A stretch of DNA of 64,000 bases from Candidatus Rokuibacteriota bacterium (GCA_003220535.1 QHSU01000069.1:62001-126000); one strand, 5' to 3'; counted from the first letter of the stretch, positions 36,199-45,969 are shown. The notes: generated by a model from the sequence alone, not told the origin. Made by a program: numbers and translations.

Positions 36199-38477
36199 GC
36201 GCACGCCCGCTCCGCGTCGTCGGCCAACCGGTGCCGCGAGTCGATGGGCTCGAAAAGGTTACCGGCCGCGCGCGCTACGTGACCGATCTGGTGATCCCCG
36301 GCATGGCCCACGCCAAGGTGCTGCGCTCGCCCTACGCCCACACGCGCGTGCGAAAGGTCGACGTGACGCGCGCTCGCGCGCTGACGGGCGTGCTGGCCGC
36401 GCTCTGTGGCGCCGATCTGACGTGGTGCGAGCCGTACTATGGCCCGGCGTACCGTGATCGCCCCGTGCTCGCGATCGACGTCGCCCGCTACGAGGGCGAG
36501 CCGGTCGCGGCGGTGGCCGCGGTCGACGAGGCGACGGCGGCCGCGGCGCTCGATCTGATCGAGGTCGACTACGAGCCTCTGTCGCCGGTGATCACGCTCG
36601 AGGAAGCGCTGGGCCCGGGCGCGCCGCTAGTCCATACGGGGAAGCCGCAGGCCGGCATCTTCGCCGACCTCTCGACGCTTCGGCCTGAGCTCGGGACCAA
36701 TATCTGCCACCAGTTCCACTTCGCGCGCGGCGACAGCGCCGGCGCGCTGGCGGCAGCCGACCTCGTGCTCGACGACACGTATCGCTTCCCGCCGGTGCAG
36801 CACTACGCGATGGAGCCGCATGCGGCGGTGGCGGTGTGGAGCGAGACCGACGGGTTGACGATCTGGGCATCGAGCCAGAACCCGTACTCGGTGCGCGTCG
36901 AGCTGGCGAAGATGTTCGGCGTGCCGCTCGCGCGGATCCGGGTCGTCGTGCCGCACCTCGGCGGCGGCTTCGGCAGCAAGACCTACGCGAAGCTCGAGCC
37001 GCTGGCGGCGGCGCTCGCGCGCGTTGCGGGCCGGCCGGTACGGCTGGCCGCGTCGGTGGCCGAAGCGTTTCAGACCGTGCGACGCTGCGCCGCTCGCGTC
37101 CACGTGCGCGTCGGTTTCCGTCGTGACGGTGCGCTCGTGGCGGTCGAATGCGACGCCGACTACGATGTGGGCGCCTACGCCGACATCGGCCCGCGCGTCG
37201 TCCAGAAGGGTACGTACACGGCGACCGGCCCCTATCGCGTCCCGCACGTCAGGCTCGACGCGCGCGCTGTCTACACCAACACGACGCCCGGCGGCGCCTT
37301 CCGGGGCTTCGGGGTCCCGCAGCTCGCCTGGGCGCTCGAGTCGCTGTTCGATGTGGCCGCCGACCGGCTCGATCGCGATCCCGTCGAGCTGCGGCGCCAG
37401 AACTTCCTCGCCCAGGGCGAGGAGTTCGCGCCGGGCGACACGCCCATCGACGGCAAGCTCGAGGAGAGCCTGTCGCGCGCCGCGGAGGCTATCGGCTGGA
37501 CTCGGGCGAGCGCGGCCGACCGGGGGCGCGGTGTGGCCGCGATGCTGAAGGCTTCGGTGGCGCCGAGCGTGTCGGAGGCGATCGTACGCCTGCACACCGA
37601 CGGCAGCGTCAGCGTGCTCGCGAGCGCCGTCGAGATGGGGCAGGGTACCCGCACGGTCCTGGCACAGATTGCCGCCGAGGTGCTCTGCGTTCCGCTGACG
37701 CGCGTGACCGTCGTCCAGCCCGACACCGCCGTCACCCCGTACGACCAGACGACCAGCTCGAGCCGCTCGACGGCGATGACCGGGCGCGCGGTCCAGATGG
37801 CGGCCGAGGACGTGCGCGAGCAGCTTCTGCGTGTCGCCGCCGATGCGCTCGGGGCTCAGACGCGCGATCTCGCTCTCGAGGACGGCGCGGTGGTCGCGCC
37901 GTCACGGCGTCTCGCCTACTCCGAGGTGCTCTCGCTGCGATTCGGCATGTCCGGCGGCGAGCTGATCGGTCGTGGCGTGGTCGCGCCCGGGCGCACCGCC
38001 GCGCCGCTCGGCGGTAGCACGCCGTTCTGGGAGGTGGCGGTCGGCGCGGCCGAGGTGAGCGTGGACGAGGAGACCGGTGCCGTGCGCGTCGAGCGCTACG
38101 TCTCGGTCGCCGACGTCGGCCGCGCGGTGAACCCGCTCCTTCTGGAGGGCCAGGACGAAGGCGGTGTCGTGCAGGGGCTCGGTCACACGCTACTCGAGGA
38201 GATGCTCTACGAGGACGGCCATCTCCTGAACGGCACGCTGCTCGTCTACCGTGTGCCGCGCGCCGACGATGCGCCGCCGGCCCTCGAGTGCCACTTCGTG
38301 GAGAATGCCGACGGCAGCGGCCCCTTCGGCGCCAAGGGCGCGGGCGAGGGAAGCCTGATCCCCGTGAGCCCGGCGGTCGCCAACGCGCTCGCGCGGCTCA
38401 CCGGCGTCCGGCTCCGCGACCTGCCGCTGACGCCCGAGCGCGTCTGGCGGGCGCTGAAAGCGCGGAGGAATCGATGA
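36195..38477 (+). CDS. xanthine dehydrogenase family molybdopterin-binding subunit (CoxL-like)
   Basis: MSARPLRVVGQPVPRVDGLEKVTGRARYVTDLVIPGMAHAKVLRSPYAHTRV...GGAFRGFGVPQ...FGAKGAGEGSLIPVSPAVANAL; start trimmed. Confidence 0.95.
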   Translation: MSARPLRVVGQPVPRVDGLEKVTGRARYVTDLVIPGMAHAKVLRSPYAHTRVRKVDVTRARALTGVLAALCGADLTWCEPYYGPAYRDRPVLAIDVARYEGEPVAAVAAVDEATAAAALDLIEVDYEPLSPVITLEEALGPGAPLVHTGKPQAGIFADLSTLRPELGTNICHQFHFARGDSAGALAAADLVLDDTYRFPPVQHYAMEPHAAVAVWSETDGLTIWASSQNPYSVRVELAKMFGVPLARIRVVVPHLGGGFGSKTYAKLEPLAAALARVAGRPVRLAASVAEAFQTVRRCAARVHVRVGFRRDGALVAVECDADYDVGAYADIGPRVVQKGTYTATGPYRVPHVRLDARAVYTNTTPGGAFRGFGVPQLAWALESLFDVAADRLDRDPVELRRQNFLAQGEEFAPGDTPIDGKLEESLSRAAEAIGWTRASAADRGRGVAAMLKASVAPSVSEAIVRLHTDGSVSVLASAVEMGQGTRTVLAQIAAEVLCVPLTRVTVVQPDTAVTPYDQTTSSSRSTAMTGRAVQMAAEDVREQLLRVAADALGAQTRDLALEDGAVVAPSRRLAYSEVLSLRFGMSGGELIGRGVVAPGRTAAPLGGSTPFWEVAVGAAEVSVDEETGAVRVERYVSVADVGRAVNPLLLEGQDEGGVVQGLGHTLLEEMLYEDGHLLNGTLLVYRVPRADDAPPALECHFVENADGSGPFGAKGAGEGSLIPVSPAVANALARLTGVRLRDLPLTPERVWRALKARRNR

Positions 38478-38491
38478 CGGTGGAGCCGGCG

Positions 38492-39673
38492 CTAGAGCGC
38501 CCGGTACACCTCCGCCTCGAACTGCCCGAACAGGTCGATCGCCGTGTGGTCGTAGAAGGGAAGGACCTGCGAGAGAAAGACGCCCGAGACGCGCTTCGTG
38601 CGGTCGATCCAGAAGTAGGTATTGGCGAGACCGGCCCACGCGAGGCTGCCGGCCGCGCGGCCGGTCGGCGCCTGCTGCGTGTTGATCAGGAAGCTCAGGC
38701 CCCAGCCTTTGCGCATCCCCGGGAAGAGCTCGACGTCGTTGGACAGGGCGGGGATCGCCGTTTTCATAGCTGGAATGTCGAGCGGCGCGATGTGGTTCTG
38801 CGCCATGAGGTCGACGGTTTCGGGGCGCAGCACGAGAGCGCCCTTGAGGCTGCCGCCCTGCAGAATCATCTGCGTGAAGGCCAGGTAGTCGCGGGCCGTT
38901 CCGTAGAGTCCGCCGCCGCCCATGAGGAACTCGGGGTCCTCCGGGAGTGCGAACTCGATCGGCGCGAGGACACCCTTGTCGTCGCGCTGATGCACGCTCG
39001 CCAGCCGGGCGCGCTGCGATGACGAGAGCTTGAAGGAGGTGTCCTTCATGCCGAGGGGACCGAAGATGTTGTCCTGGAAGTAACGGTCGAGCTTCTGGCC
39101 GCTCACCGTCTCGACCATCTTCCCGATCCAGTCGATGCTGATGCCGTACTCCCACCGGTCGCCCGCGTCGAACAGCAGCGGCGTGGTCAGGGCGGCGTTC
39201 GTGCAGGTCGTGATGCCCGGCGTGCCCGTGGCGGTCTGATACTGGGCGATCTCCGGCCGCCAGATCTCGTAGGCGAAGCCGGACGTGTGGGTCAGCAGGT
39301 GCTTGAGCGTGATCGGCCGCTTGGGCGGCCGCAGGCGCGGCTTGCCGGCCGCGTCGAACCCGTCCAGCACCTTGGCCGCCGTGAGGCCCGCGACGACCGC
39401 GCTCGCCGGACGGTCGAGACTCAGCTTGCCGCGCTCGACGAGCTGCATGGCGGCGGTCGCCGTGATGGCCTTGGTCATCGAGGCGATCCACACGACCGTG
39501 TCGAGAGTCATCGGCGCATCCTGGCCGAGCGCACGCTTGCCGAAGGCACCTTCGTACAGCGTTCCTTTGTCGGTGGCGGCGACCGCCACGATGCCGGGCA
39601 TGGATTTCGATTCGACGGCCTGGCTGAAGATTCTGTCGATCGACGGGATGGTTGGCATGGTCTTCTCCTTCAT
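38492..39673 (-). CDS. serine hydrolase, beta-lactamase class C family
   Basis: 393 aa; VVWIASMTKAITATAAMQLVERGKLSLDRPAS (SxxK), YGISIDW (YxN-like), FLSQVLPFYD. Confidence 0.92.
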   Translation of the reverse strand: MKEKTMPTIPSIDRIFSQAVESKSMPGIVAVAATDKGTLYEGAFGKRALGQDAPMTLDTVVWIASMTKAITATAAMQLVERGKLSLDRPASAVVAGLTAAKVLDGFDAAGKPRLRPPKRPITLKHLLTHTSGFAYEIWRPEIAQYQTATGTPGITTCTNAALTTPLLFDAGDRWEYGISIDWIGKMVETVSGQKLDRYFQDNIFGPLGMKDTSFKLSSSQRARLASVHQRDDKGVLAPIEFALPEDPEFLMGGGGLYGTARDYLAFTQMILQGGSLKGALVLRPETVDLMAQNHIAPLDIPAMKTAIPALSNDVELFPGMRKGWGLSFLINTQQAPTGRAAGSLAWAGLANTYFWIDRTKRVSGVFLSQVLPFYDHTAIDLFGQFEAEVYRAL

Positions 39674-39814
39674 TCGGAGGCCACGGACTCGATGGGCGAA
39701 AGCTTAGAGTAGGATTCGCGACGCCGCAACGCCTTGGCCCGCACGGTATAGACTGAGCGCGCTATGACGAAGCTCTCGTGAGGGGTCGGCGATTCGTTGA
39801 GTCAGGAGGAACCG

Positions 39815-41053
39815 ATGGGAACGTATCGGCGCATCAACGTCGCGTCGGGGCGGTCGCTCGAGAAGCTGGCGCACTATTCGCGGGCCGTGCGCGTGGGCGA
39901 CATGGTGCTGCAGTCGGGCACGACGGCCATCGATCGGCGGGGCGACGTGCGCGGGGTCGGCGACGTCGCCAAACAGGTCGAGACCATCATGACGATCGCC
40001 GAGTGGAGCGTGGCCAGGGCTGGCGGCACGCTCGGGGATGTGGTGCGAAGCCGGATTTACGTCACCGACATCGGTGTGGGCGCCGACGCCGGGCGGGCGC
40101 TCGCCCGATACTTTCGCGACGTCCGGCCGGCGGCCACCCTCGTTCAAGTGAACCGGCTCGCGCGGCCCGAACAGCTCGTCGAGATCGAGCTCGACGCGGT
40201 CGACGGCGCCGGGGCCAAGGCGCGACGGGTCTCGTCGGGGCGGGCCATCGAGGACGAGTACGCATACTCACGCGCCGTGCGCGCGGGCGAGCGCGTCTAC
40301 GTCTCAGGGTCGACGGCGCTGAACGCCCGGGGCGTCGTGGAAGGCCAGGGCGACCTGTACCGCCAGACGCGCAGCGCGATGGACACGATCTTCTGGGCCC
40401 TGGAGCAAGCGGGCGCCTCGCGCGAGGATCTCGTCTACACCAAGACCTTCGTCACCGATCTGGCCGCCGCCGCGGACTACACGCGGGCCTGGCTCGAGGC
40501 GCTCGGCGACGTGCGGCCGACCTCGACCTTGCTGGGCGTCCCGGCGCTCATTCACCCGGAGATGCTCATCGAGATCGAGGCCGAGGCGATCGTGGGGGCG
40601 TCGAGAACGCGTCGCGATTTCTACACGCAGCAGCAGCGGGAGAAGCCGCGCGGCTACGCGCGCGCCGTGCAGATCGGGGACTGGATCTGGGTCAGCGGCT
40701 GCACGTCGATGAATGCGGCCGGTAAGCCCCAGGCATCGGGCGACTGGGCGGCCCAGTCGGACCTCTCCGTCGAAACGATCCGGTGGGCGCTCGAGCAAGC
40801 CGGCGCGACGCTGGATGACGTCGTCCGCCGGCGCGTCTTCACGGTCGACGGCGCGAACGTGAACCGGCCCCCCGGCCAGGGCCCGGCGTGGTTCGCGAAG
40901 AGCTGTCCTGCGTCTCTCGGCTGTCGCATCGCCGGGCTCGCGCGGCCCGAGCTTCTCGTCGAGGTCGAGGTGGTCGCGGTCAAGGGCGCGCACGCCGGCA
41001 TCGAGTGGATCGCGCCCGACGCGATCGACGTGCTGGACCGGCGGTCGGCCTGA
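39815..41053 (+). CDS. RidA/YjgF family protein with three tandem RidA-like domains
   Basis: AGGAGG upstream of ATG 39815; three repeats each with YSRAVRVGDxVxxSGxT...Q...T...ALEQAGAxxxDVV...R(x)n...RPExLVEIExxAV. Confidence 0.9.
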   Translation: MGTYRRINVASGRSLEKLAHYSRAVRVGDMVLQSGTTAIDRRGDVRGVGDVAKQVETIMTIAEWSVARAGGTLGDVVRSRIYVTDIGVGADAGRALARYFRDVRPAATLVQVNRLARPEQLVEIELDAVDGAGAKARRVSSGRAIEDEYAYSRAVRAGERVYVSGSTALNARGVVEGQGDLYRQTRSAMDTIFWALEQAGASREDLVYTKTFVTDLAAAADYTRAWLEALGDVRPTSTLLGVPALIHPEMLIEIEAEAIVGASRTRRDFYTQQQREKPRGYARAVQIGDWIWVSGCTSMNAAGKPQASGDWAAQSDLSVETIRWALEQAGATLDDVVRRRVFTVDGANVNRPPGQGPAWFAKSCPASLGCRIAGLARPELLVEVEVVAVKGAHAGIEWIAPDAIDVLDRRSA

Positions 41054-41065
41054 CCCTCCTCGCCC

Positions 41066-41635
41066 TCAGGGAAGGAGATCCGTGATCGGGATCCGGGCGC
41101 CCGGCGAGGCGAGCGGCGAGAGGCTCGCTCCCCGGCCGAACGCCCGAACCGACTGGTACACTCGCCGAGGCCTTGCCGGGTCGAGCGCGACCAGGTCGCG
41201 GCGAACCTCGACCACCGCGTCGACGAGGTTCACGATCCAGTAATCGGCAATCCCGGCGCGCGCGTAGATCGACGCCTTGCGCGCGCGGTCCAGGGCCAGG
41301 CTGGTCTGCGAGATCTCGACGACGAGCGCGGGATCAGTGGGAGCCGCGCCGAGGTAATCGCGCGGGGAGCCCCGGACCACGGCGACGTCCGGCTCGGGCC
41401 GCGACCGGCGGCCCAGGGCCAGCGGGGCATGAACCCTGACGAGCCAGCCCTCGCCAAAGGCGTGCCGTAGCGCCGCCGCGACGAGGTCGACGGCGACCGC
41501 ATGGGAGTCTCCTTGGGGCTCGCTCACGACGAGCAGCCCGTCGAGCAGCTCCAGCTGCTCGTCCTCGCGGAATACGCCGCGGTCGATCAACCGCTCGTAC
41601 TCCGGACGAGTCCATCGCCTCGTGTGGACGAGCAT
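41066..41635 (-). CDS. Uma2 family endonuclease-like protein (DUF820, PD-(D/E)XK fold)
   Basis: RRWTRPEYERLIDRGVFREDEQLELLDG...PEPDVAVVRG...DPALVVEISQTSLALDRARKASIYARAGIADYWIVNLVD. Confidence 0.9.
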   Translation of the reverse strand: MLVHTRRWTRPEYERLIDRGVFREDEQLELLDGLLVVSEPQGDSHAVAVDLVAAALRHAFGEGWLVRVHAPLALGRRSRPEPDVAVVRGSPRDYLGAAPTDPALVVEISQTSLALDRARKASIYARAGIADYWIVNLVDAVVEVRRDLVALDPARPRRVYQSVRAFGRGASLSPLASPGARIPITDLLP

Positions 41636-41661
41636 CGCGCTTACCGCCCTCTGGGAAGTCT

Positions 41662-42741
41662 CTACTCGAACATCAGCACCGTGCGCGCGACCTCGCCCGC
41701 CTTCATCGCCCGGAAGGCGTCGTTCACGTCCTCGAGGCGGCCGCGTCGCGTGATCATCTCGTCGAGGCGAAGCAGGCCCCGCTGGTAGAAGTCGACGTAC
41801 CGGGGCATGTCGACCTTGAAGCGGTTCGAGCCCATGCTGCAGCCCTGGATGCGCTTTTCCCGGAGAAACACGCTGCCCTCGAGCTCGATCTTCTGGCCGA
41901 CGGGGATCATGCCGATCACCGTCGCCGTCCCGCCCGGGCGGATGCATTCGAAGGCCTGCTCGGCGGCCTTCTTCAGACCGATGGCCTCGAAGGAGTACTC
42001 GACGCCGCCGTTGGTCAGCTCGCGGATCGCCTTGACCGGGTCGCCGGTCGAGGCGTCGACCGTGTGCGTCGCGCCGAGCTCGCGGGCCTGGGCGAGCTTC
42101 TTCGGGAAGATGTCGACGGCGATGATCATGCCGGCGCCAGCGATGCGGGCGCCCTGGATCACCGCGAGGCCGACGCCGCCGGCGCCAAACACCGCGACCG
42201 TCGCGCCCGCCTCGACGCGCGCCGTGTTCAGCACGGCGCCCACGCCCGTCGTCACGCCGCAGCCGATCAGCGCTCCGCGGTCGAGCGGCATGTCGTCGCG
42301 CACCTTCACGAGGCCGTTCTCGTGCACGAGCATCTGCTCCGCGTAGGCGGACAGATTCGCGAACTGGTTCACCGGCGCGCCCTTCCAGCTGAGCTTCGGC
42401 GGCTCTTGCGGGGTACGCACGGGCCGCGACTGGCAGAGATGGGTGCGCCCGGTCAGACAGTAGGTGCAGTGTCCGCAGAAGACCGACAGACACGCGATCA
42501 CGTGATCGCCCGCCTTGAACTCTGTGACGTGCGGGCCGACCGCTTCGACGATGCCGGCGGCCTCGTGGCCGAGGATCGCGGGGGCCGGGAAGGGATAGAA
42601 CCCGTCGACGAAGTGGAGGTCGCTGTGGCACACGCCACTCGCGACCGTGCGCACGAGGACCTCGCGCCCGATCGGCTTCGCGATGTCGACGTCCTCGATG
42701 GTGAGCGGTTTCTGGGGACCATGGAACACGGCGGCTTTCAT
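41662..42741 (-). CDS. Zn-dependent alcohol dehydrogenase (MDR family, class III-like)
   Basis: ILGHEAAGIVEAVGPHVTEFKAGDHVIACLSVFCGHCTYCLTGRTHLC...GCGVTTGVGAVLNTARVEAGATVAVFGAGGVG. Confidence 0.95.
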   Translation of the reverse strand: MKAAVFHGPQKPLTIEDVDIAKPIGREVLVRTVASGVCHSDLHFVDGFYPFPAPAILGHEAAGIVEAVGPHVTEFKAGDHVIACLSVFCGHCTYCLTGRTHLCQSRPVRTPQEPPKLSWKGAPVNQFANLSAYAEQMLVHENGLVKVRDDMPLDRGALIGCGVTTGVGAVLNTARVEAGATVAVFGAGGVGLAVIQGARIAGAGMIIAVDIFPKKLAQARELGATHTVDASTGDPVKAIRELTNGGVEYSFEAIGLKKAAEQAFECIRPGGTATVIGMIPVGQKIELEGSVFLREKRIQGCSMGSNRFKVDMPRYVDFYQRGLLRLDEMITRRGRLEDVNDAFRAMKAGEVARTVLMFE

Positions 42742-42754
42742 GGGTTGCTCCTTT

Positions 42755-43333
42755 CTAGGGCAAGAGGTCGCTGACGCGAAGGCGCGTCCCCGGGGCGGCC
42801 AGAAGCTCGACGGAGGATTCGGGGCTCAGCGCCTGCGTCGAGGCGTAGCGCCAGCCGAACGGCGCGGACTGATCGGGGACGGGCTGTCGGTAGACCTCCA
42901 GGACGCGATCGACGAGATTTACGATCCAGTAGTCCTCGAGTCCGGCGCGGGCGTAGAGGCTGCCCTTGTGCTCACGGTCAAGGAGAAGGCTCGAGTCCGC
43001 GACCTCGACGACCAGAGCGGGCCGCGACGGATGCCGGCGCGCGTAGCTCCGTCGCTCTCCGCGCGTCACCGCGACGTCGGGCTCGGGCTCCGACTCGTCG
43101 TCCAGCTCGATGGGGCCTTGCGACCGCACGAGCCATCCAGGCTGGAGCGCCGCCCGAAGGGCGTCTTCCACGAGGCCGATCGCGGTGTAGTGCGCGCTGT
43201 TCTGGGGCTCGCTCACGATGAGCTCGCCCCCCAGCAGCTCGACGGGCTCGTCCGGGCGGAAGACGCCGATGTCGATCAAGCGCTCGTACTCTTCACGCGT
43301 CCAGCGCCGCATTCGGGCTGGATAGGTGGTCAT
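42755..43333 (-). CDS. Uma2 family endonuclease-like protein (DUF820)
   Basis: RRWTREEYERLIDIGVFRPDEPVELLGGELIVSEPQ...PEPDVAVTRG...ALVVEVADSSLLLDREHKGSLYARAGLEDYWIVNLVD. Confidence 0.9.
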   Translation of the reverse strand: MTTYPARMRRWTREEYERLIDIGVFRPDEPVELLGGELIVSEPQNSAHYTAIGLVEDALRAALQPGWLVRSQGPIELDDESEPEPDVAVTRGERRSYARRHPSRPALVVEVADSSLLLDREHKGSLYARAGLEDYWIVNLVDRVLEVYRQPVPDQSAPFGWRYASTQALSPESSVELLAAPGTRLRVSDLLP

Positions 43334-43420
43334 GATGGGGACGCTACGTCACGCCGTACCGGACGTCAATGTGTCCGATTCGAGACTGTCCGATCCGGGA
43401 CGATGGTCAGCGGCTAGCGG

Positions 43421-43828
43421 TCACGAGCGGCCCTCTGGCTCGCGCTCGACGGCGCGGCCGGCCGCGATCCAGCCGGTGAAGCCGACCTCGAGGTGCGCGA
43501 CGCTCGGGAACCCCATCTCGCGCAACACGTCCGCCGCGAGCGCTGAGCGCTGGCCGCCCGCGCAGTACACGATGATCCGCTTCGTCGGATCGACCTTGCC
43601 GCTGTAGTAGTGCGACGTCGGGTCGAGCCAGAACTCGAGCATGCCGCGCGGCACGTGGACGGAGCCCGGAATGAAGCCGAGCTTTCGCCGCTCGCGGACG
43701 TCACGGATGTCCAGCACCTGGACGTCCCCGCGGGACATCTCGCCCTCGACCTGCGCGATGGACAAATTCTCGATCCGCGCTTTCGCTTCCTCGACCATCT
43801 GGCCGACGGTCTTCCTCGGTTTCCACAT
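43421..43828 (-). CDS. rhodanese-like domain protein
   Basis: DVQVLDIRDVRERRKLGFIPGSVHVPRG...IIVYCAGGQRSALAADVLREMGF active-site loop. Confidence 0.93.
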   Translation of the reverse strand: MWKPRKTVGQMVEEAKARIENLSIAQVEGEMSRGDVQVLDIRDVRERRKLGFIPGSVHVPRGMLEFWLDPTSHYYSGKVDPTKRIIVYCAGGQRSALAADVLREMGFPSVAHLEVGFTGWIAAGRAVEREPEGRS

Positions 43829-43839
43829 CGGTAACTCCC

Positions 43840-44580
43840 TCAGGTGTGAATCTTCGCACCGTTGCCCAGATCGGGCAACGCCCCGGCCGCTGCGAAGCGC
43901 CCGATGTCCTGGCTCGCGCGGTCGGTCAGGCCATAGGTCGCGCGCTCGAGTCGAAGGAACCAGCCATAGACGTCACGCTGGAGAATGCGCGGGGCATTGG
44001 GCACGAGGTGAGTCTCGCGCAGCACCTTGAGGCTGGCCCGACCGCCGCGCTGGATGAGCAGCGCACACCGCAACGCCTCTTGCCGGTAGGCGGTGACGAT
44101 GGGCGTCCTCGTGACGCCGCCGCGATTCGGATCGCCCATGCGCCGCGCGTGCTCACCGAGCAAGCGCGTCAGGCTCGCCGCACGTTTGCGTGGACGATAA
44201 GGCAGGGGGTCGATTACCACTTCGACACCGGAGACCGCGCGGCCGGGCGCGACGGTCATGAGGCCCAGGCCGAGCCGCCGGCACAAATCACGCACGCTGC
44301 GCCGGTGGACTGACGCCCCGCGAGCCCGGCGGCTTCGCGGTCGGCTGACCGCCAGATAGACGCGATCCGTCAGCGAGAGCCGATCGATGCCTTGCAGCAG
44401 CAGGGCCAGGTTGAAGCTCACCTTGAGCTCGACGATCACGGGCGGTTCGTCGCCGCGCGTCGCGACCACGTCACAGCCGCAGACCTCCGCCTTGACGTCG
44501 TAGCCTTGACCTTCCAGGAAGGCCTTCACCGCCGGATACATATCGCTCTCGACGGGGGCGGCTGCGGTCCGCGACGGCAT
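43840..44580 (-). CDS. DUF2161-type PD-(D/E)XK-like phosphodiesterase
   Basis: MYPAVKAFLEGQGYDVKAEVCGCDVVATRGDEPPVIVELKVSFNLALLLQGIDRLSLTDRVYLAV. Confidence 0.85.
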   Translation of the reverse strand: MPSRTAAAPVESDMYPAVKAFLEGQGYDVKAEVCGCDVVATRGDEPPVIVELKVSFNLALLLQGIDRLSLTDRVYLAVSRPRSRRARGASVHRRSVRDLCRRLGLGLMTVAPGRAVSGVEVVIDPLPYRPRKRAASLTRLLGEHARRMGDPNRGGVTRTPIVTAYRQEALRCALLIQRGGRASLKVLRETHLVPNAPRILQRDVYGWFLRLERATYGLTDRASQDIGRFAAAGALPDLGNGAKIHT

Positions 44581-44591
44581 CGACCGCGATT

Positions 44592-44962
44592 TTACGAGAC
44601 CTTGATCTCCTGGCCGAACATAATCCGATGCCCGTCGGGAGTTTCAATGGAGAACTCCCTCGTGCCCCACGGCCGGTTGACGAGCTCCTGAATGATTTTC
44701 ACGCCGTTCGCCCTGTACTCCGCATACAGGCCGTCGACGTCGACCATGTCCACGGACGCGAACCAGGAGTGGTCACCGATCGTCGTCGCCGGCGCTTCGT
44801 CCGGCAATGGCCGAGCATGACCCTGAAGTTGTCCCTGGAGAGGAAGAACCAGCCCTCGACTTCGAAGTCGAGCTTGAAGCCGAGCTTCTCGCGATAGAAG
44901 TCGGCCGATTTTCGGTGGTCGTTGACGGCGAGCACGCACCGGACCTGGTTCAGCTTGGGCAT
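44592..44962 (-). pseudogene. VOC family protein, frameshifted
   Basis: MPKLNQVRCVLAVNDHRKSADFYREKLGFKLDFEVEGWFFLSRDNFRVMLGHC in one frame continues as PDEAPATTIGDHSWFASVDMVDVDGLYAEYRANGVKII...MFGQEIKVS in another; 371 nt is not divisible by 3. Confidence 0.8.
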
Positions 44963-45969
44963 CGTCCTTCTCCAGAGCGCACCGCGGGGAGCACTTCCTC
45001 GCCGAAGAGGCGCACGGTGCGAACAGGATCGACGGCGAGGCTGACCGAGAACATGAGCCGCTGGACACCGGCCGCCTGGGCCGCGCGCACCTGCGCCAGG
45101 CACTCTTCTGGCGTGCCGCACACCGCGAGCCGGTGCCTGAGGTAGTCGAACAAGCCGAGCTCGGCGACGAGCGCGGCGTCGACCTCGCCCGGGCGCGTGC
45201 TGTAGCGGCGGCGCAACTCGAGCAGCGGCCCGCGGTGCTCCGGCGGCACGCCGCGACGCGCGAGATCCCCGCCGCCCATCACGTACGCCGCCACGAACGC
45301 CAGGATCGCGCCGATCTTCCGGCGGGCGGCGTCGCCGTCGGCGTTACAGTCCAGACACGCGATCTGCCAGACCTCGACCTCGTCCGGCTTCCGCCCGGCC
45401 GCGCGCGCCGCCTCCAGGACCGCTCCCTCGGACGCCTTCACATCGCTCGCGCCGAGCCCGTAGTTGATGAAGACGCCTTCGGCGGTGGCCCCGGCGGCTC
45501 GGAGCGAGCGCGGGTGCGACGCTGCGAGAAAGACGGGGCTGGGTTCCTTCACCCACGGGAGATGAGCGGTCCCACCGTGGTACGACGCCGGACGACCCCG
45601 CAAAAGTTCTCTGATGAACGCCACGCCTTCCGCGAGCTCACCCGCCGGCAGGCTGGGCGCTCCGAGGTTTCGCGTGCCGCTGTGGCCGACGCCGATGCCG
45701 AGCAGGACGCGCCCCGGAGCCAGGAGGTTCACCGACGCGATCGACGCCGCCGACACGGCGGGGTGCCGGGTGACGAGGTTCGTGACGCACATCGCAACCC
45801 TCGCACGCCGGGTGCCGGCAGCCAGAAGCGTCGTCGCGACCCAGGGGTCCATCGCGTTGCCTGGCGTGTCGGCGATGCCGACCATGTCGTAGCCGAGGGT
45901 GTCCGCCGCCTCGGCCATCGATCGCACGAGGGCGACGTCGTACGGCCAGAAGAAGAAACCGATCTCCAT
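44950..45969 (-). CDS. LLM class flavin-dependent oxidoreductase
   Basis: MEIGFFFWPYDVALVRSMAEAADTLGYDMVGIADTPGNAMDPWVATTLLAAGTRRARVAMCVTNLVTRHPAVSAASIASVN. Confidence 0.92.
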   Translation of the reverse strand: MEIGFFFWPYDVALVRSMAEAADTLGYDMVGIADTPGNAMDPWVATTLLAAGTRRARVAMCVTNLVTRHPAVSAASIASVNLLAPGRVLLGIGVGHSGTRNLGAPSLPAGELAEGVAFIRELLRGRPASYHGGTAHLPWVKEPSPVFLAASHPRSLRAAGATAEGVFINYGLGASDVKASEGAVLEAARAAGRKPDEVEVWQIACLDCNADGDAARRKIGAILAFVAAYVMGGGDLARRGVPPEHRGPLLELRRRYSTRPGEVDAALVAELGLFDYLRHRLAVCGTPEECLAQVRAAQAAGVQRLMFSVSLAVDPVRTVRLFGEEVLPAVRSGEGRCPS

